Assembly: GCA_001914405.1 (NCBI GenBank)
Contig: MSDW01000001.1
Location: 930,001-994,000 of the forward strand
Direction of reading: 5' to 3'
From: Candidatus Methanohalarchaeum thermophilum
GTDB taxonomy: Archaea; Halobacteriota; Methanonatronarchaeia; Methanonatronarchaeales; Methanonatronarchaeaceae
DNA length: 64,000 nt
A model generated the notes under the pieces. It did no database searches, had not been told where the DNA came from, and saw nothing but the letters and a program-made list of their open reading frames with translations. Position numbers and translations under genes: made by a program. Below are positions 29,631-38,144 of the stretch, piece after piece (the first letter of the stretch is position 1; each line of letters begins with the position of its first letter).

Positions 29631-29832
29631 GATGCCCTCCTTCTCGCTTGTTGTTAAAAATAACTATTATTTAATCTTTAAATACCAGTTTTTCTAATGT
29701 TTAAACGGAAAATATAGTGAAGTAGGCCAAGTTAGGATTTGGTAACTGAGTTCTGGTTGCCGGCGCCCGGCTTCTGGTTCTCAATTACTGAATCCCTCTT
29801 GGTTTTACGTAGCCATCCACAAGGTCATATAT

Positions 29833-30904
29833 ATGGACGAGAGGGATATCCACAAACAGAAAAAGAAAACTGAGACAACAGTCAGAAGAATAGAAAACAG
29901 CGAAGAAATCAGCCAGGAGGATGCTGAGTTAATAAAGAAGTTCAATCAGCATTTAAAGACTGTGAGGTCTGTAAAAATCGACAGGAGACATTTTTACCTG
30001 AGCAGGGTCTCTAAGATAGCGAAATGGGTCAACAAATCCTTCAAAGGGATGGAAAGAGAGGATGTGAAGAAAATACAGGTAAGGATAGAGGAAGACGAAG
30101 ACTACACTGAATGGACCAAACACGACAACCAGCTAGCCCTCAAAAAGTATTTCAAATGGCTACACAAAGAAAACTCAAAAACTACACATGGAAAAGCCAG
30201 ACCTATCCCAAAATAGTGAGAGACATTGACACATCAATTGAAAGGACGCATACAGGATACCAAAAAACCTCCCCGAAAAACAGGAGGTCAAAGAGATGGT
30301 GAAGAAATGCAAAAACTCAAGAGACAAAGCAATCTTGATAGCATTATACGACGGGGGCTTCAGAGTCGGAGAATTCTTAAACATAAAGATTGGACACCTA
30401 GAACATATGGACAAGGCCATATCTGTGGTGGTTCATGGAAAAACTGGGTCAAGGAATGTGTTGATGCCGATAGCCGAACCATACCTTAATCGGTGGCTGG
30501 AAAACCATCCAGATCCCAGAAACGAAAACTACTTGTGGGTTAACATAAGCAACCGCAACTACGGAGACCCCTTATCCTACCAGAGCCTAAGAAAGATGTT
30601 AAAGAAAATGAAGGATGAAGCCAATCTTGGATGCAAGGTCAATCCCCACGCATTAAGGAAAGCATCAGCAACATATTACGCACAACACCTCAATAAGGTG
30701 CAACTATGCGACCGATATGGCTGGGTCTACGGCTCCGATATGCCTCGAGTCTACATAAAGAAAAGCTGAAAAAGAACCAACAACGCCGTCCTCAAGGCCC
30801 ACGGCATGGAGATTGAAGAAGACAAAAGCAAAGAAGACATTAAGCTCTGGGTCGAACACCGGGACATCGCGGAGGAGAAAACTCAGGATTATAGAAAGGC
30901 GGTA
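29833..30904 (+). pseudogene. Tyrosine recombinase (integrase) of the island, frameshifted and with in-frame TGA
   Basis: The N-terminal core-binding domain is readable from 29833 (IENSEEISQEDAELIKKFNQ, then YFKWLHKENSK) to a stop at 30216. After one or two frameshifts the catalytic domain resumes at about 30250: LYDGGFRVGEFLNI (first Arg), NPHALRKASATYYAQH (HxxR box), YGWVYGSDMPRVYI with the likely nucleophile Tyr. A TGA at 30767 then interrupts a frame that otherwise runs on through KRTNNAVLKAHGMEIEED to 30904. This is probably the enzyme that placed the island in the tRNA gene, now inactivated. Confidence 0.75.
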
Positions 30905-31163
30905 AGCTGATTTTTCTCCTTTAAAATTGGGCAAAAAACTACTGTTTAAATCCTCAAACTGAGAGTCAGACTGAGACAATTCCATTATCTAAAAATTGAT
31001 TAATTAATTCAGCAGAAAATTGTTGACTTACTTCTACACTGTCAGATATGAATTCCTCTTCAGTTAATTTTATCTCTATATCTTTTCCATTTTTATTTTC
31101 TTCATTCATCTTTTAATTTATATCTATTTAAAAGGATAAATAAACATTTATTAATGAACTTAG

Positions 31164-31310
31164 CTATTTCTTTTTTAGGAATAATCCACCACTCTGATAA
31201 CTAAAATCGATTTCATCACTTTTCTTCCAGTCTAGGCCCTCAACCATGTCTTTGGGTAAAATGATTTGGTAGCTACCATCCTTCTTTTGTTGCAGTTTTC
31301 GGGTACCCAA
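31164..31310 (-). CDS. AbrB/MazE-like small DNA-binding protein
   Basis: A 48-residue protein starting at TTG: RKLQQKKDGSYQIILPKDMV then EGLDWKKSDEIDFSYQ and SGGLFLKKK. This is the swapped-hairpin AbrB fold seen in antitoxins and small transcription factors (the KLQ...YxIxLPK...LGWxxGDEI pattern). It lies just downstream of the tRNA. A broken copy accompanies the tRNA fragment at 25125, and C-terminal relics occur at 43015 and 54930. No toxin gene adjoins it. Confidence 0.55.
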   Translation of the reverse strand: MGTRKLQQKKDGSYQIILPKDMVEGLDWKKSDEIDFSYQSGGLFLKKK

Positions 31311-31414
31311 TTTCTACACCATCCAAATCTATATAGATAACGATATAAAAAAAACTGGGTTAAACAGGGTAATATATGGAAAAAAGAGAAAAGGTTTCAA
31401 ACCCTCCTCAAGAA

Positions 31415-31489
31415 TGGGCCCAAAGGGATTCGAACCCTTGACGACCCGGTTATGAGCCGAGCGCTCTAACCTGGCTGAGCTATGGGCCC
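31415..31489 (-). tRNA. tRNA with CAT anticodon (elongator Met or Ile2)
   Basis: 75 bases; the acceptor stem GGGCCCA pairs perfectly with TGGGCCC, discriminator A. The anticodon stem-loop is CTCGGCTCATAACCGGG with anticodon CAT, and the T-arm is AAGGGTTCGAATCCCTT. No intron. It could be elongator tRNA-Met or the lysidine-like tRNA-Ile2; sequence alone does not decide. Its 3' half is duplicated at 25374-25414, marking it as the island attachment site. Confidence 0.93.
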
Positions 31490-31564
31490 CGTATCTTTAG
31501 ATGTAATTTATGTGTCTAGTCTTTTTTATTTTTTGTTCATAATATAACTTTTTAATGTTCTAAC

Positions 31565-31819
31565 ATGAATGATTTTAATGGAATTTTTAATATGTCTTGG
31601 GATCGAGATAAGAAAAAGTATGAAGATTTGGCTAAGAGTTTTTTAAAGGATATTGCGCCTGTTAGAGGAAAAATTGAGGAAATAAAAAAGGGTGAACGGG
31701 ATTTAGATCAATTGTTAGAGGATTCTACATTTAATGCTAAATTAAGGGAAGAGCTAGGTCATGAACCTACAAAAAAGGAAAAGAAAAAAATAATTGAAAG
31801 TGCTTTGGATAGGATTTAG
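31565..31819 (+). CDS. Small charged protein upstream of cysS
   Basis: An 84-residue, Lys/Glu-rich and probably helical protein (WDRDKKKYEDLAKSFLKDIA, then LREELGHEPTKKEKKKI). No family recognised. It ends 18 bp before cysS, so the two are likely co-transcribed. A second ATG at 31592 would remove eight residues. No Shine-Dalgarno; an AT-rich TATA-like stretch about 25 bp upstream suggests a leaderless mRNA. Confidence 0.6.
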   Translation: MNDFNGIFNMSWDRDKKKYEDLAKSFLKDIAPVRGKIEEIKKGERDLDQLLEDSTFNAKLREELGHEPTKKEKKKIIESALDRI

Positions 31820-31837
31820 TTTTATTGGAGGCTAATA

Positions 31838-33256
31838 ATGGTTTTGAAGGTACACAATACTTTAACTGATGAAATTGAAGAGTTTGATCCTATTAGTGAA
31901 GATAAAGTTAAGATGTATGTTTGTGGAACAACGGATTACGATTACATTCACTTAGGACATGCAAGAACTTATGTTGCCTATGATATGATGGTTAGGTACC
32001 TCGAGTGGAAAGGATATGATGTGCTTTACGTTCAAAATATTACTGATGTTGGTCACTTAACAGAGGAAGGTGAGGATAAGGTAGAGAAAAAAGCTAAACA
32101 GGAGAAAACGCATCCAATGCAGGTTGTTGAGTATTACATGAGAAATCACCTGAGTGATATAGATAAATTAAGGATAAAAAGACCTGATATAATGCCGAGA
32201 GCCACTGGACATTTAATTGATATGATTGAAGCAGTAAAGGAACTGGAAGAGAAAGGGTATGCTTACGAAAGAAATGGTAGCGTTTATTTTGATATATCTA
32301 AACTAGAAGAATATGGTGAATTGACAAATGTCAATCTAGGAGAATTGGAGGAGTCAGGTAGGATAGAGGAATCTAGTGAAAAAAAGAGTCCTCAAGATTT
32401 TGCTCTATGGAAGAAGGCTGCTCCTGGCCAATTAATGACTTGGGATTCACCTTGGGGAGAGGGCTTTCCAGGATGGCACATCGAATGTAGCGTTATGTCA
32501 AACAAATACCTAGGTGAAAAATTTGATATCCACGGAGGAGCCATTGAATTAGCTTTTCCTCATCATGAGAACGAAATAGCGCAGAATAAGGGATTATTTG
32601 GAAAACATCCAGTAAAATATTGGGTGCATACAGGTTTACTGAATATAAAAGGAGAAAAAATGTCTAAAAGCAAAGGAAACTTTATCAAAGTTAAAGAAGC
32701 TCTTGAAAAACATTCTCCAGAAGTAATTAGATTTTGGATTCTCTCCAGCCATTATAGATCACCTTTAAATTATACAGAAGAAAAAATAAGAGAGGCCAAA
32801 AGAAGACTAGAGAAAATAATATTATTTGTAAATAGATTAAGGAAATTGAACAAAGGTAAAGGAACTAAAGGCGAACTTACCCAGAGGGTAAAAGAATTTG
32901 AAAAAAGATTTGAAGAAAAGATGGATAACGACTTTAATACCCCAGAAGCTTTAACAGAGTTGTCAAAATTCATAAACGAAGCAAACAAAAAACTAGATAA
33001 AGGAGAATACGAAGAAGGAGACCCAAGCTATGTATACTCTAAAATAAAAGAAATATTAGATATATTCCAAGTTATTCCAAGAGAAACAAACGGTAATCTT
33101 AGCTCTCTAGTAGAAAATCTAATCGATTTAAGAGAAGATCTAAGAGAAGAAGAAAACTACGAATTAGCCGATGAAGTCAGAGAAAAAATCCAGGAATCAG
33201 GTATAAAAATAGAAGACAAAAAAGAAGGAACAATCTGGATGAAAAACCTAAAATAA
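31838..33256 (+). CDS. cysS: Cysteinyl-tRNA synthetase
   Basis: A 472-residue class I synthetase that charges tRNA-Cys with cysteine. The zinc-ligand Cys29 lies in [10 protein letters not shown], the HIGH motif is IHLGHARTY (about 35-43), a further zinc-site segment is [10 protein letters not shown] with [11 protein letters not shown], and the KMSKS loop is [11 protein letters not shown] near residue 270. The C-terminal anticodon-binding region is complete. GGAGG precedes the ATG. Its presence means this methanogen does not rely only on the indirect SepRS/SepCysS route. Confidence 0.96.
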   Translation: MVLKVHNTLTDEIEEFDPISEDKVKMYVCGTTDYDYIHLGHARTYVAYDMMVRYLEWKGYDVLYVQNITDVGHLTEEGEDKVEKKAKQEKTHPMQVVEYYMRNHLSDIDKLRIKRPDIMPRATGHLIDMIEAVKELEEKGYAYERNGSVYFDISKLEEYGELTNVNLGELEESGRIEESSEKKSPQDFALWKKAAPGQLMTWDSPWGEGFPGWHIECSVMSNKYLGEKFDIHGGAIELAFPHHENEIAQNKGLFGKHPVKYWVHTGLLNIKGEKMSKSKGNFIKVKEALEKHSPEVIRFWILSSHYRSPLNYTEEKIREAKRRLEKIILFVNRLRKLNKGKGTKGELTQRVKEFEKRFEEKMDNDFNTPEALTELSKFINEANKKLDKGEYEEGDPSYVYSKIKEILDIFQVIPRETNGNLSSLVENLIDLREDLREEENYELADEVREKIQESGIKIEDKKEGTIWMKNLK

Positions 33257-33446
33257 AAGAACAATAAAATATTTTTATCTTAATCTCTTAAATAATCAAA
33301 TCTTTTCTTTATTAATTTTGATGGAAATTTTTAAAAAAGCTGTAAACCCATTTTTTCCTTAGTGAAACGATACTCCAATCCTATATAATGTAGGATCTCT
33401 GGTACTATCAAAAAGTAAGGGTAAAAGTAAACAGGTTTTTTATAAT

Positions 33447-33758
33447 CTTGGTGGTTGAGAAGACCCCTTCCTAATCAAGAGATTAGGGAGGGGATGAATC
33501 AACCTATAAGCCTTAAGTGGCTCCGTGTTTTAGGTTTTGGTGTAAGCTAGGCAGGGGTTGTGGCCGAAGCCAAAAGCCCGTGGACAGATTGAGCCTCTGG
33601 TTACCAAGCTCGCTGGCTTGGGCCAGTGAACCTCCCCAAAAAGCTTCTAGATAAGCGCCGCCCGGGACTGAGATTGGATGACGGCGGTAGGAAGTGAACC
33701 CCTTTGATTCTGGAAGCATCCTTCCAAAATCTTTGATTTTGGTAGGGGAGGAAGTCAC
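33447..33758 (+). mobile_element. Family A non-coding element, copy A1 (candidate solitary omega RNA)
   Basis: About 312 bp, GC-richer than its surroundings. Left end: TTGAGAAGACCCCTTCC, hairpin, GGGATGAATCAACC. Right end: CATCCTTCCAAAATC hairpin, then GGGGAGGAAGTCAC. The interior is nearly identical to the copies at 48765 and 56304 and shares blocks with the DNA behind the nearby TnpB (34948-35121): GAGCCTCTG, CAAGCT, CTAGATAAGCG, GAACCCC and CTGGAAGC. The crossing reading frame is not kept between copies. Bases after the end (AATCTTGGAAGCAG) would be the guide if this is a guide RNA. Confidence 0.65.
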
Positions 33759-33993
33759 AATCTTGGAAGCAGAAAATTTGTGTCTTTTAGGTCATGAAAT
33801 GTATGCTAAAAACAAAGGAGTTTAGGTAACTGAAATTGTTACTTAGTAGTAGTTGGTGTTTTAGATTGACAAAGAAGAAACTTTTAGTATCTCTTGATGA
33901 AGGTGGTTGTCGGGAAACTTGGTTGGGAGAGAGGTTTATTCACCTGCTCCGCATACATAAACGAAATACTAAGAAGGAAACCTATAGGAACAA

Positions 33994-34947
33994 ATGAAAG
34001 TAACCAAAACCATTGAATCAGGGGCTGTAAACTTAACTAAAAAGAAATAAAAAGAACTTAGAGCAGAATATAAAAACCTACAAAGATTCCTACATAATGG
34101 AGAAGATGTTGAATTACATTCAGCTAACAAACAACAAGCTAAAAGATACTATGATATAGATAAAATTAAGGAAGATAAAGAGTACCCAGTTAGTCTAAGA
34201 AAAGACCTAATTGACTTAGAAAGATGTAGTTCGGATATTTGTGATTACTTTGTGAATGTTCCTTCTGCTCAACGTCGTGGAGGAATAAATATTCCTGTGA
34301 AAACAGGTCGAGAAATAAAAGATAGTTGGGAATTGTGTGAGTCTAAACTATTTAGAAAAAAAGATAATTTTTATCTTAATCTTACCTTCAAGATAGAATC
34401 TAAGGAATTCAAAGAATACAATGGTGTCTTAGGGATTGACCTTGGACTCCGTAATCCTGTAGTAGGAGCGGTGTCGGTGGCACCGTCCAGCCAGTCCAAG
34501 ATCTTTTTTAAAGGAGAAGACATCAAAAAAACCCAAACAAAGTACTATCACCTCAGAAAAAACTCCAAAACAAACAAAGGATGGAAAAAAAGAGGATATA
34601 ACAAAGTAAATGACAAATTACACAAATTAACCACAGAGATAGCGAATTACGCAGAACAGAACAAATTAATTGTCTGTGTAGGTGATTTAGAAGATATACA
34701 GGACCAAGATAAGGGAAGGGCAATGAATCGAAAACTACATCGCTTCCCACACTACACCTTTAAACAAATATTAGAATACAAGTTAAAGGAAAGAGGAATC
34801 AAATATATCGAAGTAAGCGAAGCCTTTACTAGCCAAAGATGCTCACGATGTGGTGAGAAAGGCGATAGGTACAAGGGAAGGTTTAGGTGCTGTAGTTGTG
34901 GCTTGGAAATTGATTCTGATGTTAACGGAGCTAAGAACATAGCATAA
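33994..34947 (+). pseudogene. tnpB: TnpB nuclease with complete catalytic residues but a nonsense codon
   Basis: From ATG 33994 the frame reads MKVTKTIESGAVNLTKKK and stops at TAA 34048-34050. It then stays open to 34947 with all TnpB landmarks: Ruv[14 protein letters not shown], Ruv[15 protein letters not shown], a complete zinc ribbon ([11 protein letters not shown] and [10 protein letters not shown]) and Ruv[16 protein letters not shown] re-initiation at ATG 34252 would give 231 residues with the whole nuclease core but no N-terminal wedge domain. A single substitution separates this gene from an intact one. It lies beside family A copy A1. Confidence 0.85.
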
Positions 34948-35121
34948 CGGGTGCTAGGCAAACCTATGATAAGGTCAATGGTTAGTGCAGGGGGCTTTGT
35001 GGCAAGTCCCGTTAACTCCGTAGCTATGACCTAGCCTCTGTAAAACAAGCTAGATAAGCGGAGGAGAACCCCTTGAACTGGCTGGAAGCCCTTGGACTTT
35101 AGGCCAATGGGAGGATGTCAC
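34948..35121 (+). ncRNA. Candidate TnpB omega/guide RNA scaffold
   Basis: 174 bp directly downstream of tnpB, GC-rich and hairpin-rich, ending GGGAGGATGTCAC. It shares ordered blocks with the family A elements (GCCTCTG...CAAGCT...CTAGATAAGCG...GAACCCCTTGA...CTGGAAGC). In known TnpB systems the guide RNA comes from this position, with the guide beginning after the right end; here that would be TTTGTCTTGTTTATTG. Inferred from position and cross-family similarity. Confidence 0.5.
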
Positions 35122-35213
35122 TTTGTCTTGTTTATTGTCAGCCAGAAAACAATCCCACAACTTGAGTGAACGGATAGATTGACTTGGTCACTGGATTCTG
35201 GAAAATGTATTAT

Positions 35214-35903
35214 TTAACTATTTTGGTTCGGTGATTCGAATTCTATGGATATATTTAGTTTTTTGCATTTTATGTCTTTTATTTTAGTTATTCTATTTTT
35301 TAATTCATTGGATAGATTTTTACATATTAATATGCCTTTTATTTCATCTGATTCTATCCATTTGTTTTTTTGTAGTCTCTTGATTTTTTCCTGCATTTCT
35401 TTTGCTTTATCGATTCCAGCTTTTTTGTCAATGTAGTCAATAGCTATTGTATTTCCTTCTTTATCTTTGTATAAAAGGTCTATTTGACCTGTTATAGTGT
35501 TAACATCTCTGCTCTGCCATGGGTGCGGAGTTAGGTTTCCTTTCAAGGTATTTATTTTTTCTTCTATTAAATCAATAATCTCATTTTTTGGCTTAGTTTC
35601 CTTTAGCTTTTCTTTAAAGCTTGGTTCATTTTTTTTCGTTGCTTCTGGTTCATTTAAATCTTCTTTTTCACCTAAAACCCTGTATTTTCCTTTTCCTAGG
35701 TATTTGAATAATTTTTTTTCAATATCGTGGAATTTACTTGAAGGATGGTCACTACAGGCAATAACGATATTTCTAACCTTAGTAGAACCGTAATCCTCCT
35801 CGAATTCACTATTAATCTTATCTATAACCTTTCCAGCGGTAAATTCTCCATTTAATTTACTACTAACTTCTTCAACCTTACTTATAATTTCTTCTCTATC
35901 CAA
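35214..35903 (-). CDS. NucS/PD-(D/E)XK-like nuclease domain protein
   Basis: A 229-residue protein. Residues 1-80 form a helical N-terminal domain (EEIISKVEEVSSKLNGEFTA), then a charged linker. The C-terminal part resembles NucS-type restriction-fold nucleases: TPHPWQSRDVNTITGQIDLL, then YKDKEGNTIAIDYIDKKAG, where the usual D-(x)n-E-x-K reads D...D-x-(x)-D-K. The Glu is therefore replaced and activity is doubtful. I choose TTG 35903 because GGTGG precedes it; an ATG at 35948 gives 15 more residues. Monocistronic. Confidence 0.55.
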   Translation of the reverse strand: MDREEIISKVEEVSSKLNGEFTAGKVIDKINSEFEEDYGSTKVRNIVIACSDHPSSKFHDIEKKLFKYLGKGKYRVLGEKEDLNEPEATKKNEPSFKEKLKETKPKNEIIDLIEEKINTLKGNLTPHPWQSRDVNTITGQIDLLYKDKEGNTIAIDYIDKKAGIDKAKEMQEKIKRLQKNKWIESDEIKGILICKNLSNELKNRITKIKDIKCKKLNISIEFESPNQNS

Positions 35904-36162
35904 TTTTGATCCACCTAGACGAATTAGATGAAAGTAAAAAAGCTCCAAAGTAATTAAAACCTACTAAAGTTAAATTCCAACTTAATTAATTTCTTTCCAT
36001 AAAGACATTATATAAAAGCTAAATGTGCAAATAGTGATAGAACCCAATATCCAACTAATCGCTGATTAGACTAACTACAGTTAGTAGATTATATTAGATT
36101 ATTATACTAGATTAGGTTTATGTCAAAACTTGTGATAGATTTTGTTGGAAAGTATTGGGAAG

Positions 36163-36236
<74 letters not shown>

Positions 36237-36341
36237 CAGGTCAGATATAAAATCAATCATAGAAGATATATCACTCATATTATGTTCTGGTAGGAATAAA
36301 AAAATTACCCTCTTGATCATTAAATGGGCTATTAGTTAGCT

Positions 36342-36629
36342 CTAGATTAGCTCTCTAAGTTCCATTAACTTATCGATCTGCTCTTGTATTTTTTCCTTTA
36401 TTTCATCCGTTTTATCTTTTTGGATCATTGCCCCCTCGCTAGAGGGTTTAATCAACCCTTCATTCTCAAGTATCCTCAAAGAATACCTTACCTTATGCTT
36501 GGGTATATCGAGTTCATCGGAAATTTTCCCCATACCTATTGGTCCTTCCCGATCAGCTAACTCAAGTATTCTGAGGTGTCTTTCAAATAATTCTACCTCT
36601 TCCCTAATTGATTCGATCAAACCCGTCAA
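36342..36629 (-). CDS. Winged-helix transcriptional regulator
   Basis: A 95-residue protein: N-terminal coiled helix, then a wHTH at about residues 18-68 (LRILELADREGPIGMGKISD, ELDIPKHKVRYSLRILENEG, LIKPSSEGAMIQ) and a C-terminal dimerisation helix. This resembles small methanogen regulators of the COG2512/ArsR-like group. Divergent from aroA, with about 240 bp between them. Target unknown. Confidence 0.78.
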   Translation of the reverse strand: MTGLIESIREEVELFERHLRILELADREGPIGMGKISDELDIPKHKVRYSLRILENEGLIKPSSEGAMIQKDKTDEIKEKIQEQIDKLMELRELI

Positions 36630-36827
36630 CTTATGTACTAAATCATACTGAGAGTTATAAAAAAATTACGATCATTTTAAGATTTATATAAAATTAATGT
36701 GCTCAGGGAGATACAGCTGGGGAAAAATAGATTATGAGGAAAATAAAATTAGATAAATGGTTTTGAATTTGGAATTAGCCTGTAATATTGGTGAATGTGG
36801 TTTAAGGCATTTGTAAAGGGTTGAGAT

Positions 36828-36836
36828 ATTTATATT
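36828..36836 (+). promoter_or_regulatory. Candidate TATA box of aroA
   Basis: ATTTATATT lies about 40 bp before the preferred aroA start (GTG 36870). Transcription would begin near 36860, leaving a short leader that contains the GGTGG ribosome-binding site. Confidence 0.4.
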
Positions 36837-36869
36837 AGTTTTGTGTTATGTTTGGATTGGGTGGTTTTT

Positions 36870-38144
36870 GTGGGAGTTGAGATAAAGGGAACTAAAGATG
36901 TTGGTGGGGTAGTAGATGCTCCTCCTTCTAAGAGCTATAGCCACAGGGCTGTTTTTGTAGCTGCTATGTCAGGAGGAAGATCCAAGATTTTTAATCCGTT
37001 GATTTCTAGGGACATTGAGGCTACAATTAATGGTCTTAGGGAACTTGGAGCTAAAATAGATAGGTTTGAGAGAGGTTATTTGGCCGTAGAAGGTTTTGGT
37101 AATAAACCTAAGCCTCCATCTGATGTAGTAGATTTAATGAATTCAGGGACTTCAATGAGGTTCTTGATGGGGGTTGGATGTCACTTGGGTGAAGGTGCTT
37201 TGATCTTAACTGGGGATCAATCTCTCAGAGAGAGACCAAATCAGCCGCTTATAGATTCTTTAAATGAATTAGGCGGAAGAGTATTTTCATCTCGATCAAA
37301 TGGGAAGCTTCCTATAGTTGTTAAAGGAAAGTTAAAGGGAGGACCTACTTCTATTACAGGCCAGGTATCGAGTCAGTTTATTTCTAGTTTGTTGCTCTGT
37401 TCTCCTATAGCAGAGGAAGGGGTTAGCATAAATCTGCTGGATGGGATGAAGTCTTCACCTTATATTGATATGACTAGAGAGGTTATGGAGGAAGCTGGAA
37501 TAAGTTTCAAGGATGATCTGGAGATCAGAGGAAATCAAAGTTATACCCCAATTAATTATAGTGTTCCAGGTGATTTTTCTTCTGCCGCTAATCTACTTGC
37601 TTTAGGAGCTCTTTCTGATGGAAAGGTAGTTGTAAAAAACCTAAAGGAAACTCAGCAAGGTGATAAGGTTATCTTAGATGTACTTGAAGAATTTGGAGCC
37701 GATGTAAGCTGGGAAGGTTCTAATGTAGTGGTTCATGGTGATAATTTGGAAGGAATAACTTATGATGCATCAAATACTCCTGATTTAGTTCCAGTTATTT
37801 CGATTTTAGGTGCTTTTGCATCTGGTGAAACAAGAATAACTAATGTAGAACATGCTAGATATAAGGAAACGGATAGAATATCGGCTATGTCCACGGAACT
37901 TCAGAAGATGGGGGCAGAAGTAATTGAAAAGAGAGATGGCCTAATTATACGAGATTCTAAACTAAGAGGAACTAAATTAAGTGGACACGAAGATCATAGA
38001 ATAGTTATGGCTTTAACTCTGGCAGCTGCGTTTGCAAGTGGAAAATCAATTATAACAGATGAAGAATACGTTAAAATATCCTTTCCAGGTTTTTTCGAAA
38101 AAATAAGTCAATTGGGCGTTGAATGTGTTAGGTCAAAAAAATAG
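36870..38144 (+). CDS. aroA: 3-phosphoshikimate 1-carboxyvinyltransferase (EPSP synthase)
   Basis: A 424-residue enzyme joining shikimate-3-phosphate with phosphoenolpyruvate to give EPSP, sixth step of aromatic amino acid synthesis. Visible: N-terminal PPSKSYSHRAV (phosphate-binding Lys/Ser), MNSGTSMRFLMGV (the NAGT-type loop), the ITGQVSSQF shikimate-site segment, GDFSSAANLLALGAL, the ARYKETDRISAM loop, and C-terminal DHRIVMALTLAA. A GTG at 36843 is also in frame, but GTG 36870 has GGTGG five bases upstream. Converges on the CPBP protease gene, the two overlapping by 17 bp at their 3' ends. aroC lies 5 kb downstream. Confidence 0.95.
   Translation: MGVEIKGTKDVGGVVDAPPSKSYSHRAVFVAAMSGGRSKIFNPLISRDIEATINGLRELGAKIDRFERGYLAVEGFGNKPKPPSDVVDLMNSGTSMRFLMGVGCHLGEGALILTGDQSLRERPNQPLIDSLNELGGRVFSSRSNGKLPIVVKGKLKGGPTSITGQVSSQFISSLLLCSPIAEEGVSINLLDGMKSSPYIDMTREVMEEAGISFKDDLEIRGNQSYTPINYSVPGDFSSAANLLALGALSDGKVVVKNLKETQQGDKVILDVLEEFGADVSWEGSNVVVHGDNLEGITYDASNTPDLVPVISILGAFASGETRITNVEHARYKETDRISAMSTELQKMGAEVIEKRDGLIIRDSKLRGTKLSGHEDHRIVMALTLAAAFASGKSIITDEEYVKISFPGFFEKISQLGVECVRSKK

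Larger units (their letters stand above)
25374..31489. mobile_element. Integrated genomic island in a tRNA(CAT) gene
   Basis: About 6.1 kb bounded by the tRNA 3'-half repeat and the complete tRNA. Cargo: two winged-helix plus nucleotidyltransferase pairs on the minus strand, an 81-residue acidic protein, a broken tyrosine recombinase (29833-30904) and a recombinase C-terminal fragment (27386-27835). Two different recombinase relics suggest at least two rounds of insertion. Codon choice looks more C/G-ending than in neighbouring genes, consistent with transfer. Confidence 0.75.

Noticed and set aside
33513-33758. 81-82 residue frame crossing family A copies (also at 48849 and 56371)
   Set aside because: Runs antisense to the guide-RNA-like orientation, is broken by indels between copies, and begins inside the right-end hairpin.
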